From Rhytidiadelphus loreus (taxonomy: Eukaryota > Streptophyta > Bryopsida > Hypnales > Hylocomiaceae), in assembly GCA_947034895.1 (NCBI GenBank), contig OX344764.1, positions 47,411,348-47,475,347 on the forward strand: DNA of 64,000 bases. Reading direction: 5' to 3'. The notes beneath the pieces were generated by a model that worked only from the letters and a program-made list of their open reading frames with translations, had not been told where the DNA came from and searched no databases. Positions within the stretch are counted from its first letter, which is position 1. Every line of letters starts with the position of its first letter. Made by a program: the position numbers and the translations under genes. Below are positions 1-12,715 of this stretch, one piece after another.

Positions 1-465
1 TCATTCTTAAGATGTTCAAAAATAAAATAGAGATGAGCACTACTTAGTTCTATAATGATATAAGTCTTGAATTTTACAATTTGAGTAGACAAAATCAGAT
101 TAGTGCTTGTTCTAGGAATGCTCCAGAAAAATTACCTTAGGGAAATCACTCCTTGTAATTTGAGGTATACACTTGAGTTAAGAGGGTATTTTGATGTGGG
201 GTTATTTACCTTAATTATTGCATTTGAGATGAATGTATTTTTACATAAAAAGCTAAAAAGGACATATTCCAATACCCTATAGTTTTTATAATTTCATTCA
301 TGCAAGTTTTTAAGTGGAGCTATCATACATATAAAATTTTAAGTGTCCAATTTTCTTCCACCCCCATTCTTTTTCACAAATTTCTCTTCCATCTACTACA
401 TCTATGTATAGGGTATACATTGTGAAGCCAACAATAATCGATTGAATTCAAGTGACAGGTTACAA
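1..465. other. AT-rich intergenic, no gene seen
   Basis: No open frame with coding character and no recognisable RNA gene. The sequence is AT-rich and resembles the other decayed repeat DNA of the window. Confidence 0.5.
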
Positions 466-1348
466 CCCCTAAAGGCCAATTGTCCATTGAATGAACAATT
501 CAAACTCCAGGTAGGTTCCTGTGAAGTCAATTTTGGTCAGATGTTCATAAAATTTTGATACAAGATGTGAACATGTATCCCCTTAGTGGAAATATAATTT
601 TTTTCGCCCTAAACTTTTGTGGCAGTCCTTGCAATTTGGGCATCTTTGGGACATCTTTTGCAAAAACTCTCATCAACTATTGAAATTTGGCATTTATGTT
701 ACTAATAAAATATGGCATACAATTATCAAAAACAATTTAGTTTTCAAATCACATTTTCAAAGGAATCAAACTTTATTAGCTATGTTAGGGTGGCTTTTGA
801 AAAAAACTTTTCTTCTAACCTCGAGCCCTATTATCTTGCAATATGTGGAGTCAAAGTTCTTGAATTTTTTTGTACATATTCTAAATGTTTGTCTTGAATT
901 TTTAACCATTTGGATTTCAAATAAAAAAATATCTCATTGCATAAGAAATCATCAAAAAAAGACTAGTGTATTGCAAATGCACTTAACTTCTTTGCATTGC
1001 AAATTAATTCAGATTTTTCATGAATGAGCTTAACATCATATGTTTATGAATAGTCAAAATCCTCATTTTTGTGTAGACCCAAAATTTTACTCTGAGAGAT
1101 CTTGAAGTTTGTTGATTCTAGTTTGCAAGAATGAAAATAAAGTTTTTTTTCTCACTTCAAACGTTATAATCTTTCAATCCACATGGTCAAATGGGCTGAA
1201 ATTTTTTACACACATTTCTATAACTATATTAATAATACACTTTTATACAATTGAATTTCTTTTAAATAATTTTTTATTTTAGACAATGCATCAAAAATTG
1301 GCAATTTTGGATTTTTCTTCTTCCAAAACACTTGCTAGTCTTTAGGGG
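466..1348. mobile_element. TTAA-flanked MITE, copy T1 (piggyBac-like)
   Basis: An 883-bp non-coding element starting CCCCTAAAGGCCAATTGTCC and ending CTTTAGGGG followed by intact TTAA (1349-1352). The left flank reads TTACAA, a damaged TTAA. The first 60 bp align with copy T11 at 62579 (CCCCTAAAGTCCCATTGTCC, then a shared GGTTCCT block), so the two belong to one subfamily. A short inverted repeat near the left end (TTGTCCATTGAATGAACAA) could fold as a hairpin. There is no transposase. The piggyBac assignment is inferred from the TTAA flank and CCCTAA-type ends. Confidence 0.6.
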
Positions 1349-1352
1349 TTAA

Positions 1353-4222
1353 TAACATTGAACACTTTAGAATTTCTAATGAAACTATCCCATGAAAATC
1401 TCATTCAATATGAGTATGATTAACACATATGGCTTCAAAAATTAGAGTTAAATGGACTATAAATTCTATCCTCATATCGTACAATTTTTAGTTTGTTGAA
1501 CCCACTAAGGTAAACCTCCCTATTATTACAATGTGACAATTTTGCCACTTTTAGTTGATGTCTTACATTTACATTTCACTTTTTTTTATATATACACTAC
1601 AAGTACCATGGCACAATTTAAGTTGACCACCTTTCATTATAGATTTTCTTGACTATGTCCATTTTATCATCTATATGAAATTATTTGTCAACATCTAAGG
1701 TAAACCAGCCCATGACAGGCCAAGTGCCTAATATAGACACCTACTAAACCCCCCCATTACAATCCATTTCACATTTTTGCTGCTACGACTTAATTAGGTT
1801 GGTTAGTGTCCCACATTAGTGTATTAGGTGATTGTGATAGAATTAGTAATGACTGTCTTAGGACACTTACACATTGTGACTTGTGAGTGTAAACTCATCA
1901 TAAAGAGTTGTTTTTTTATTCCTTTATGTGATGGCCACATTAAAAAATCTTGTGGTTGTGTTAGAAAATCTAAGGACTGCATTAGGTAGTAAGATGACCA
2001 TCATGGAGACATATTTTGTTGATTTCAGGTAGTCTACAGACTATTTTGGAAAAATACTTAAAAAATTCATAAAAAATTCCTACTTTGTCCAAAAACTAAA
2101 AATTTTAACTGCTTCTTTTATTTCTCAAAGTTGTCTCTGCATAGACAAAAATCTGATTTTATTTTGCTAATGGCAACATACCAAATCAATCATTCTGCTT
2201 GTCATAGGCTGGTTTTCCTTATACTCATCATACTATGAAAAATTTGCATGGCTTCTATTTGTCAAAACTAACTTATTGGTAAGAATTATCATTATATGAT
2301 GTTTTTACGTACCCTAATTTATATATATTAGAGTGTATAGCATTTCATGAACCCTATAGTAGTTCTACAAATTATATCCCTTTGAATTAAATGGACCCTA
2401 TTTTTTAACTCACATAGTTTTCTAAAAACCATGAGTAATCTCCCCAGGATATCATCCAACTTTGGTGGACATTTTTCCACTATTGACTTATTATCAATTC
2501 ACGCCTTCACACTCCAGTTGTATTTTGTGCATAACTTGTAGGCAACTTTTTTTATACAAGGTAGTAAATAAATTAGAAAGCACCTTCCTATTTTCATAGC
2601 CATATCACATAAACTCAATAAGATTGAAACTTCCTAGCACACCCTTCTTGGTCAACTTAGATCTCAAATACCTCTACTTTGAAGTTTCATATCTCCTTCT
2701 CTATAATAGATTTAAATTTGAAAATTGGTAACATTATTGATGAACTATCCAAAAACTTAGATTCAAAAATTCATCTTGATACAACACTTTAACAAAAACA
2801 CAAATCCAAAATTCTTCACATCAATGCTTTTTTCAATATTAAATCACCAACAATCATACAACTTTGCTTCCAAATGCATCTCACACCTCAAATTTATGAA
2901 AGAACCAAGAGAAAAGCAAGAGCCTGGTCATTACTTCTATGAATTCAATCACAACTATAGGAAGTTAGCCGCTAGCTAACCCTTACCTTAACATCAACTA
3001 TTAAGCAACTGGTTATCAACCAACAACTAACAAGAGCAACTATTGTAACAAGAACTTCCAACACTACACACATACTTTAACCTACAAAGACGCCTACTTC
3101 AACAAGTTGATGGCCCACATTGTGACGTAATTTGTATTTACTGCCATTGCATATTGATTTGTCTTCATAACAATGTCATATAATATCCATACTAGCCAAA
3201 ACACCTCGAATTAGAGAATTGATATCTAAGAAAATTTGTCCAAAGCACCTCCAAAATTCCTCAAACTTGGGGTTATAAATAAGGAATTTTTATTACCAAT
3301 AATAATCTTGATGTACATATTTGATTCTATTCACATCTCCATGATAGCCATCATCATACATGTCTTCTTCTCCCTCCGCACAAAAAACAAGCTTTGGATA
3401 CTCTTTGTCAAACTTGTTCTTGCTATCATTTGAAATTTGAAATTTTCATATTTTAAACCATGCAAAATTGACCTGCTCACCTTCTTCTCCCATGTTGTGC
3501 TCTATCCCATTGCCTTCCAATTTCATCCCATTTCACATTCCAATTCAATCTTTAGTAAACAATATCTAAACAAAAAATGAAAAATGAACAATAGATTCAA
3601 GGGCCAATGCTTACCTTCAGGCATGCTATTGTTGGTTGTGAGTTGCAGTTCACACTAATGCTCCCATGTTAGGGATGCACTCCCGGTCACCTCCTCCGGT
3701 ATCCTCCTCCGGTATCCTCCATCCTAATGTTTGTATTGAGGTTGCATGTACTCCTATTGCAAGTCTTCCATTGCGTTGGTGTTGAGGCAAAGCAAGCTTT
3801 CTTCCCTGTCAATTTCCATTGTAGTACAGAGGTCCAATCATGGATGTTGCTTTTACAACTTGCTTTGGGGTTGTATAACAAGTTTGGAGGCTACAACACA
3901 TCATTGAGACTCTAGATTTATAGAGAGAAATAGAATCCTTCATCACAATATTCCTCATCAAGATCTTAACAATTGAAGTCTCTACCTCCAATTTCCTACT
4001 CTTGACTATCTATGAACTTGTGATTCAATTTGCCAATGATGTTGATGTCTTCCTAGAACAAATTTTCTTGAACTTTTTGTAGAATGAAGGTATAAAGAAA
4101 GATGCAGGATAATTAAATCTTTCTGTTGATGGAATTGGAGGTATTGGATTCTGAGGTGGAGATTGCAAATTAGTGGAAGCAAGATTATATAATTTGGCTA
4201 GCAATCTACAACTAGGATACAT
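1353..4222. other. AT-rich repeat debris
   Basis: No supported gene. A block near 1690-1740 (CTAAGGTAAACC followed by degenerate matches) recurs inverted near 49790-49860, so part of this stretch is an old dispersed repeat. Short open frames here lack coding character. Confidence 0.4.
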
Positions 4223-4486
4223 TAGAGGGGATTTTGGGGTCTTGAAGGGCCGTTTCAAGCACCTCCCAGTGCCTAGCTCCCAGGAGTCCCTACGAACGCA
4301 AGTGCTGCTATGTCACTTTTAAAAAAAATTAAAAATAAATAAATTTACTTCTCAAAATGCAAAAAAAAATTGAAAAAAATTGACGTGGCACTCTCCATGC
4401 CACGTCACTGCAATGCGGGAGCGCAGTTTCCGCGTTGGAAACAGGCTGGGAACTTACAGCCCTCCCGCAGCCTGAAATCTCCTCTA
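4223..4486. mobile_element. GC-richer MITE-like repeat, copy 1
   Basis: About 264 bp bounded by TAGAGGGGATTT and its inverted counterpart AATCTCCTCTA. Inside, GGGCCGTTTCA near the left and a GGAAAC...ACAGCCCTC block near the right are shared in the same order with 62163-62462. A perfect hairpin (GACGTGGCA / TGCCACGTC) lies in the middle. It is much richer in GC than its surroundings. Superfamily unknown; the flanks (ATTA / TAAT) would fit a TA or TTA target duplication. Confidence 0.55.
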
Positions 4487-5739
4487 ATGAAATGGGCTAT
4501 CCATTCCATGCAACTTAGACAAAATCAAAGAAAATGCAATTTAGAATATGAAAATGCAAATTGAAAATGCCAGCAAAGTAGAGGAGTTAGAGTGTTATAT
4601 CTCATTGGAAGAGGTGCTAGCCCTCAATCTAGGCATTGCTCTTCTTCCTTCTAACTCCTTCAAAGAATGTACAACCAATGCTCCTTACCACAATAGAAAA
4701 CTTAGTTCTCAATATACATTTTGAGAGAAGGAGGTGGTTGTAAAATTCTTTGGTGCTTTAGAAAGAAAAAGAAGCTTCAAGAAGGCCTTGAGTTCTCTTC
4801 ATATTTCCAAGGCCAAGAGCTTTGTTGTAGTTAAATATTTGGAGCACATGTAGGGTGCTGACGTGGCATGGATACTACCACATCAGATAACATTATTTAA
4901 TTAATTTAAATAAATAAACAATTTAAAATTTTAGTTTTTTAATATTTTGACCAGCAATGCATTGGAATAACCCTAAAACAACCCTCTTCTCGCTTCATTT
5001 TTATTCTAATGTTGTTTAGGAAGGAAACTTAATAAATGATATAATTGTCGAGTTCAACCTTCTTTCTTCTATGATGTCCTTAGGAGGTCATGAAGATAAC
5101 CAAATTGTCAAAGAAATTTAGCTAAATTTTCCTTGATTGCACATGTGAATTTGCCATGAATCAAGAAGTAGGAGCCATCTTAGGGTACAATTCTATAGAT
5201 AGAGTGCTCTAATTTAGCAAATGTGGTTTGATTTAATTGCCAATGCCTCTATTAGGTGCTACAAAGTGAAATCATGGCTTCATAGTGGTCATGAAGTTGT
5301 TTCACTCTTAAGATTTTGGGCTTAGTAGACTCTTTTGATCCAAAAAACAATTGACCTCAATCAAAATTTGTTATCAAATTCCAGGGCGCAATCACTTGTA
5401 ATAAAAAAATGCTTTGTAGATATAAGAGATTTCACAAATTCCAAAAATTCTAGGAAATGATAATGATTTGAAAAAGTGCTATAGAAGGGTGCAACGGCTA
5501 GCTTGCAATGAGCCATCTTGTTGCACCAACAATACCCGTATGGCCAAAAATTGGCTACCCTCCATTTATGACCTCCAGTTGCTTGCTCCCGCATGGCTCC
5601 ACCTTCTTCACTTGTTGCCTACCTTTGACCTCCAACTTTGTGCCCTTACCCTATCCACTCCAAAGTCAATTAAAATTTGGCAACCCAATCTACCCCTTGA
5701 ATTTGGTTTTCCTAAAAAATGCATATAATTTTTTCATTG
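4487..5739. other. AT-rich intergenic, no gene seen
   Basis: Open frames on both strands around 5361-5828 overlap each other, have no splice context and show no recognisable motif. I see no gene. Confidence 0.4.
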
Positions 5740-5889
5740 GGCACTTGATTGTAATTAAAATTACATATTCACAAATCTTTTGCATTCTTAAAAAGGTTTT
5801 AATTTTTTTTAAATGTAGTATAAATTGAGATAGTAGAAACCAATCTAAACTCCAAATTGTCCTTTGAGGGGCAATGGGACTTTAGGGGT
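5740..5889 (-). mobile_element. TTAA element end, copy T2 (partial)
   Basis: The last 150 bp reverse-complement the left end of T11: both carry a GGACAATTTGGA block and GGGACTTTAGGGG at the tip. The end is followed by TTTAA, a near-intact TTAA. I could not find a matching opposite end, so the copy is probably truncated. Confidence 0.45.
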
Positions 5890-5894
5890 TTAAA

Positions 5895-8800
5895 ATGTTC
5901 TTAAAAAAATTAGGAATCTAAGGGATGAAAGTCCATCAAAAGGTGAGTGGTTTTCTTTGGAATTGGATTATAAATAGCTTAATTTTAGATCAAAGAGTAG
6001 GGCTTGGAAATGGGGAGGGGGTCGGGAATGGGGTGTTCTATCTTAGTGGAGGCTTTTACTTGTTGGCTATGGAGTGAAAAGGAAGAAGCTTTGCAATGAT
6101 GGAAGCTTCATGTGACCAAGATGGAGTGGGGCTTTACTCAAAAAGGGATATGATGATCTAGTGTTATAAGAAAAAAGTTTCTTGTAGTAACATTAATTTA
6201 TCAAAGTCACACTATTTTATATTAGTATAAGTTGGGATATTATTGTATTGTATCAATTTCTACAAATACAAAATTTTGTAGTGATGTTAATCATGCCCCC
6301 TTCTAGAAAATCAATATAGCTACTTGTATTTTTTAAGAGTTTTATTATGTTGGATTCGACTATTATACTTTCATGTTCCATATCAAATTGATAGTTTGTA
6401 GTCTCTACACATTAGTGTTTGCAAGTTGAATGATGGAAAGGGTCATATGTTTAGTCAAATACCATATCTAACTTTGGCTAGAGTTTCTTGTCCATGACTT
6501 CTACAAGAATATATAGTTTATTGTCTCTAGACTAGAGGAGATGAGGCTTTGCATGGACAAAAGCTATTGTGAGGAAGCTAGAGTAGCTATCCTTACTTGA
6601 AAAGCAAGCCCCTTCAAAAATTAAGAAAATAAAAAACGAGAGACACCATTTCTTCATCATCATTCACAATTCCATTCTAGTTCCACATATTTAGTGTGAT
6701 GGGATAGAGATTTTTTTCCATCTACTCATACTTGGCTACTATTACTAGAAAAGGTCACCAATTCCAAATTGGTGTCATCCTTCTGATTCTCACCATTCTA
6801 CATATACGCTTGACCAATTTGCCTCTGCTTTGAAGTTAGATTGATAAAAGTGGGCCTTATTATATGAAACCTATGTTTTTTGGGATGTCATTGTTAATAT
6901 AAAAAATTGCTAGATCATTGTGGATGTCACCTAAAATGCATCACGGAAGACACAAATTTCTTATGGTAGGTTGTTGCAAGAAACATCCCTTTTTTTGTAG
7001 CATTTGTATAGTACCTATGATTTTTTTCTAGAGTACTTTTAATTTTTTAATTTTTTAATTTTTTTCTTAAAACATGAAAAACATGTCTAATGTAATTATG
7101 TATACGCCTTTACAAGGAAGGTATTCTAGGAAGGAACAACTTAGAAAATTTCTCTAAGTAGGAGAACTATAAAAGTGCAAAATCTCAGAAAAATAGGTAC
7201 TTCAACATTTTAATTTGTAAAAAATAGGAAAAGTAATTTTTCTTAAAACTAAAAATTGTTAATTTGGAAAGAGTTGATGGTGATGAGATTTCACCAAACG
7301 AATGATCTTAATACCATCTCCATTGTTCAAAAATTACCCACAATGGGGAGTGTTGTTTGCACTCATGTTCAGGACATAAAATGATATATTTTCAGATTTT
7401 CTTTGGTAGAGATATACTCTCCTACTATGCAAATAGACTATGAAAATTTTAGCTCCAAATCATTAAATTTGGGAACTCCTAACGTAGTAAAAAACACTAA
7501 ACCTCAAAGTGTGACAAATTAACAAAAACGATTTTTAAATATAAAGTGTTTTTTTAATTTCTAAAAAACAAAGGATCTGATTACAATCAAGTTAGATATG
7601 TTGAATAGAAATTTCATGTTCATTGGACTTGTGCTTCAAAAGTTATAGTAGATGATAACAACATCACTCCAATTGCAACAAAGAATAGGAACAATGGTTC
7701 TTCCAATGATTGTAGTGCCTCTATCAACAAGCTATTTTTTGTAATGGACAAAGGGAATTGGACACATGGGCTCAAATAACATTATTAACCAACTCTAGGG
7801 GGGGACATTTTACTCCTCTAGAATCTTGTGTCACTAGTATGGCAACTTTTCAACCAACCAATGACTCTTTGCAACTTTCCAGTTAGTCAATGACACTAGC
7901 ATTGCAACTTCCCAACCAACTAATGACTCTCGACAAATTAAACTAAATTCACTTCCAGGAACCTAGAGAAGGATTATCCCAATCTCCAAGGAAAAACGGT
8001 TATACTATAGCTTCTTGGTTCATCTAGAGGTTGCAGCAATATTAACTTAGCACATGGCTAAAACTTAGGGACATGGGACTAACCTTAAGGCTGATTATTC
8101 TAGAAGTCACTCACACAAACCAAGGGGTCATAGTCATTGAATCTCAAAATGTTGTTGATTCTAGTCCCAAACTCTATTTTTTGTTTTAAGATAGAAAGCT
8201 TCATTGGGTTGGCATGAATTGAGAGTTCGTTCATCTTGGGTTCTACATGTATCCCAAATGAGCTAGTAGAAATGACACTAAGACTACATACTTCTATTTA
8301 GAAGAGAAACCTATCACTACCTAGCTATTGACAAAGTATTTATTTGTTTTGTTTTGTTTGCACTAAGATTGAATGAGTATTTTCAATTTCAAGTAGTTGT
8401 TAGGTTATTTTGGTGGGTAGTGTGTTTTATAAATGTTATTTATTCTTAGTTCAAAGTGGGTTAGATATTAGATAATTGAAATGCTATTTATAAGATTTAG
8501 TGTTTGATTATTTGCATGCTTGGATATTTTGACATTCTTGTGTAGTATGTTGGAAGATGGGATTTGTGATGTTTTTGTTGTAATGACTATTCAAGGATTT
8601 GCATGTTCCACTTGTTATATTGGTGTTTGTATTAGTGATTTTTATTTATTTACTTTTGTTTCTATTGATGGCGAGGAAAAGTGATCATTGTAATATGTGA
8701 ATTCTATAAATTGTGTTTTATGTTGTGGTGGATTGCCAAATTTTGTATTTGATAGGCATAGCAAGTTAGGATAGAAGTTAGCATCACACTTACAATTATT

Positions 8801-9800
8801 TTGTGTATGATATATATATATATATATATAGGGGTATAACCAAGAAGGGACATTTTTTTCTGGTGTTTCTTACATTCATTAAAGTGTAGCATTGCATGAA
8901 TGTATGTGATAGGAATATTTTTCATAATTCTTGAATTACTTTGATATGTTTGTTTATTCTTAGCAATTTTATATGAGGTTCTATGCACCATAATAGTATA
9001 TGTATCCATGTATCTACTTGACTTAGATTGCATCTTTGCATAAAGGACAAGTGGTTTGGAAGAAATTCGTTTATTTTAGGATTTATTACATGCTCTCTAT
9101 AATGCATGCACAATTTAGCATGTATTCATTTTGAGGAATTAGAGACCCAAAATTTTGGGTATTATGCCATATGATATTTTTTTGTTGATTTCAATAACAT
9201 CAAAAGTTGTCAATTTTAAGAAAGTTAGTGTAATCTCTAGCGGTTCTAATTTTTATGATGATATTGAAAATAATGATTTAATCCTTTTGAATTGGTTGAA
9301 TTTTGGATCGGTTGAATCAATTATGTGTGTCATAAACTCTAGTCTCATTACAAAAAATATGAACCTAAAAATGCATCATATGGCTCTAATATATAAATTG
9401 AAAGCATTGTCCTATTCAACAAATATTTCAAATGCAAGGGCATTAAGATGTAACAATGGCTAATGCAATTCCATGCTCTCAATTCCAAAAAAAATACAAA
9501 TACCTTGAGAACCAACACCATTTGCATGTTTCTCAAATTGTGAATATGTTAAGTTCTATAAATGTCAACTTCCTTCAATTTTCGTGTACAACAATCTAAA
9601 GTGATGTATACCAATATGCCAAGGCACAAAAAAGTTTTGCTTTGAGTTCTAAGTAAAAATCGACAAAATGTAAAAGCAATTCCAAATTATGGCACACATA
9701 ACTAAAAAAAAAACTTTTAAATCACAACTAAATTTTTCTTCAAACTTCCACAATAATGTGTTAAAATGTTGCATTAATACTACGACTTTTGTATATCTAA
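5895..9800. other. AT-rich intergenic with degenerate repeats
   Basis: No supported gene. At 7810-7935 a unit like GCAACTTT...CAACCAACCAATGACTCT recurs imperfectly three times. A (TA)10 run lies at 8811-8830. The longest open frames (around 8704-9463) have biased, low-complexity composition and no recognisable domain. Confidence 0.4.
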
Positions 9801-9867
9801 TTTTAGACTTTGCCTATTGATGCTTATGGTTTGGTTGTTTGAATGAAAAAATTTCAACTGTAGTAAA

Positions 9868-10484
9868 AGTCAACGACAGTGGAAAATATAAGTGCAAACT
9901 CCAAATGCACGATCTTTGCCTCCATTCGGTCCTTGTGGCCCAACAGTCGTCCGGACCATAGAGTTGAATGAACCGACAGCAGCCCATATCCGACACTTTT
10001 TTTCATCTTCTCTACAGTTCCATATATACTGGTATTGCACAGTTCGAGTTTGGCTATTTCACTTGTACACAGTTGTTTTCACATGCATTAATTCTGTATT
10101 ACAAAATGCATCTACAGTATGTCTTCAGACCATGGATTCGACAAGCTTGACTTTTCATACCAACTTGAATAGCAAGTACCGGTACGAATTAAATGAAAAA
10201 CCCATCCAAGGGCAGCCGGGCCAACGGAAGCCCCGAGTGACAGTAAGGAGAGTCAAAGTCCCAACTGTCTGTACGAAGCTGTGATGTCAGCCTGGCGTAG
10301 GAGTAGAGCCCTTTTTTTTTTTGGTTTTTTGAAGCAAATAAATTTCAGTCATTGCAAGGAAACAGACAAAGAATATTCGGCGAAAACAAGCAGCAGAGTA
10401 GACTTCCGTGCTCTATATAATGGTGCATTTTTATCCCAACTTTCATGTGCAATTTCCAATTAGCTTTCTTGACCAGCCTTGACT
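9868..10484 (+). promoter_or_regulatory. Promoter region with W-box cores and TATA box
   Basis: Composition becomes more balanced here, just upstream of the secreted barrel gene. Five TTGAC[C/T] W-box cores are visible: 9868-9873 and 10251-10256 (as AGTCAA), 10147-10152, 10469-10474 and 10479-10484. A TATA box (CTATATAA) lies at 10413-10420, giving an expected start of transcription near 10445 and a leader of about 300 bases. W-boxes are the known sites of WRKY factors; control of this gene by WRKYs is an inference. Confidence 0.5.
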
Positions 10485-10745
10485 GGGCAGTGGGCTTTGC
10501 AGAGGACTGGATATGGATGGATGTTCCTATCCAAATCCAGGGAGCAATTAGCTGATCTCCAGGGCTGGTTCAAGCAGGCAGACCGATCACAGTGCTTTCA
10601 TTTTTCAATTGAATCAAGCTTCCGAGTGATCGTTACAGTCATTGCAGGACTTGCTTTTGGATACTAGCAAAACCTCAAATTCAAGTGATAGAGAGTGTGT
10701 TTTGTACCAGTCCTCTGATAAGTGTTCACGGGTAGATCGAATGTG

Positions 10746-12205
10746 ATGACGAAGCTCCTTGCAATTGCTGCTGTTGTCCTCCTTGCGATCTGTGTGCGAG
10801 AGATCAAGCAATCAGAAGCTGCACCAAGTTGCTACAATGGCGCGTCGGTCTCCGTGCAGTTCACGCAGTACTGGATCCCCAGGGAAGGCTCCAAGGACGT
10901 CAATGACGATGGCGAAGTGATAACTCTGTCTGGACCTAAAACCAAAAGCATCTTAACAGACTCCGGTGAGTTCATTCGAATTATCGCAAATTCAATTGTG
11001 CTCACAGGGAGACTACCTCTGGTTCCCGGATGGTTATTCCAGGTTTACGTACAGTGTTCCCAACAGGGAAGATTTGTGCCCTTGATTTTGGCTATTTGAT
11101 TCGCTGCTTGCATTGCTGCTTTTGTCGGGACATATATTCCTCTGTTCCCAGTGCAAAATCTCCTGGAAAGTTCTGGTCTTTTCTGTAAGGGAAGCAAGGA
11201 TGATCTTTCGGTGATTTTACTTGAGCTAGTTGAATAAATTTGGTTGCCTGCAGGTTCCCTGATTGAGAGAACGGACAAGAACACGTACAGCAAATGCGTG
11301 GAAGAAGGAACCTGTTTACTGCTCAACGGTGACCTCGTGAACCTCGCGTCATCCCCAGAGACATTCCAGGTCAGCCTTGCAAATACTCTGAAGTCATCTT
11401 TCCCACCAGGCAATCAGGCATGAGCAGGAGATTTACTAGTATTTGAATATATCTTGGCCATGAATTTCTGGATATATGCCGGCTATGGATGAGCACGAGA
11501 TTTAGATTTCCTGGATTCATGTGCCAATGAATCAGGATCGATTGTGAAGCTGATTCGGCAGTGTCGATAGTAGAGAGGATTCTAATATTAAAGACCATGA
11601 TGCTTGTCCATCTGAATTCCACTTCCAAAACTTGATTCTGAAGATATGCAACCAATGTGCTTCACTGCTAGCACTAGCATATATACTTTGCCAAGTCTTA
11701 AATTTGTTTAGCACTTCAGCTCACCTTATCTTCAATTTTCTAGACTTAAAGCATGACTTCTTCTCTCAACCAAATTCTAATCAGCTTTCAGGTGTGAATA
11801 GCACTGAGTGGCGATTATGGGTGCGAATATCTTAAGCCCATTTCGTCAATTATAGCAGTAATCCTGATCGATCAATTGGACGTGTTTTTATTTCAGGTTC
11901 TGGACAAGAGCAAATTTCCTTACGGCCAAGGATCCTCCGGTAGGGCATTGCAACCCTTCGTGAGCGTGGCGGCCAACGACCTGGCCCAAGGCACGAAGCT
12001 ATTTGTGTCGGAGTTGAAGAATTGGAAGTTGCCGAATGGACAGACGCACAACGGATGCGTGCGAGTCGACGACCAGGGAGTCGACTTCGGTTGCCACATT
12101 GACTGGTTTGTGGTGTCGTATGCCAACGAGGCGAAGTTGAGTAATCTTCCTGAGCAAGCTACTGTGCAAGTCAGAAACTGCCAAGTTCTCAGTTACAGTG
12201 CCTGA
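10746..12205 (+). CDS. Secreted 3D-domain (double-psi beta-barrel) protein, 3 exons
   Basis: Three exons (10746-10965, 11254-11369, 11897-12205) join in frame into 214 residues. Introns are GT-AG: GTGAGT/CTGCAG and GTCAGC/TTTCAG. The ATG at 10746 is chosen because a signal peptide follows at once (MTKLLAIAAVVLLAICV, cleavage likely near SEA-A, residues 24-26). The C-terminal half carries a 3D-type signature: SVAANDLAQGTKLFV, then HNGCVRVDDQG and HIDWFV, with the Asp residues of the family. Several cysteines suggest disulfides. 3D domains are known from bacterial MltA-type murein enzymes and small secreted fungal proteins, and adopt a barwin/expansin-like fold. Binding or cleavage of wall glycans in the apoplast is an inference; no enzyme activity can be assigned. 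W-box cores lie upstream. Confidence 0.8.
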
Positions 12206-12289
12206 ATTGAATTCTACCACAAATGGGAATCCATGGTTTAAGACCAGTTGACACTCCCGTGTATGAGTCTTAAGAAGTATCTATAAGCT

Positions 12290-12295
12290 AATAAA
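12290..12295 (+). terminator. Poly(A) signal
   Basis: AATAAA lies 85 bases after the stop codon of the secreted barrel gene, a fitting place for its cleavage and polyadenylation signal. Confidence 0.45.
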
Positions 12296-12334
12296 AATTA
12301 CACGACAGGAACATCGATCCTGCATGTGTATTGG

Positions 12335-12535
12335 TTGAATTGATGCAAATGTACGTTTCTGGAAGTTTGGTGCAAGCTCTCTATCGCAGAAACTGATTGT
12401 TGGCCACACAGTTTTGCACATTCATACAATTTAAGCTACAGTGGAACCTCTATTATGGATATGCTCAATGATCTATATATGTTAGATCTGTTTTTGTCAC
12501 TTAGTTTCTAGACAACTGCAAAGGAGCTAGTTCAG
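12335..12535. repeat. Dispersed repeat, copy A, with pogo-like tip
   Basis: Aligns over about 180 bp with 22180-22360. Shared blocks include GCAAGCTCTCT, GTTTTGCACATTC and TACAGTGGAACCTCTATTAT (TACAGTCGGACCTCAATAAT in the other copy). The TA + CAGT(G/C)G(A/G)ACCTC motif resembles the tips of pogo/Tigger-type transposons, but homology also extends to its left, so it may be a tip inside a larger duplicated block. No opposite tip found. Confidence 0.5.
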
Positions 12536-12584
12536 TGTTTGATAGTCTTTACTCTCGCTAGTGTTAAGTTTGTTCGAGTAATGA

Positions 12585-12715
12585 TCTCCCCGAGCAAGCT
12601 AACTTGTCCCTCTGAATTCCACTTTAGTAGGTGTCAGATTTTCACCTATGGCGCCTGAATTTTCACTACGATACCACAAATGGGGATCGATCATGGTTTA
12701 ATGGTTTAAGACTTA
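12585..12715 (+). pseudogene. Duplicated 3' end of the barrel gene
   Basis: This stretch repeats, in decayed form, the last codons and early 3' UTR of the barrel gene (12140-12245). Shared pieces in the same order are GAGCAAGCTA, GTCAGA, GCCTGAATT, ACCACAAATGGG and CATGGTTTA. In between, CTTGTCC.TCTGAATTCCACTT matches intron 2 near 11605. It cannot encode a product by itself. It looks like a rearranged tandem partial duplication. Confidence 0.6.

Noticed and set aside
617..1027. A 136-codon plus-strand frame
   Set aside because: It lies inside non-coding element T1 and has no motif or conservation in the related copies.
9155..9463. A 102-codon plus-strand frame
   Set aside because: AT-rich low-complexity sequence, no ATG-centred context and no domain.
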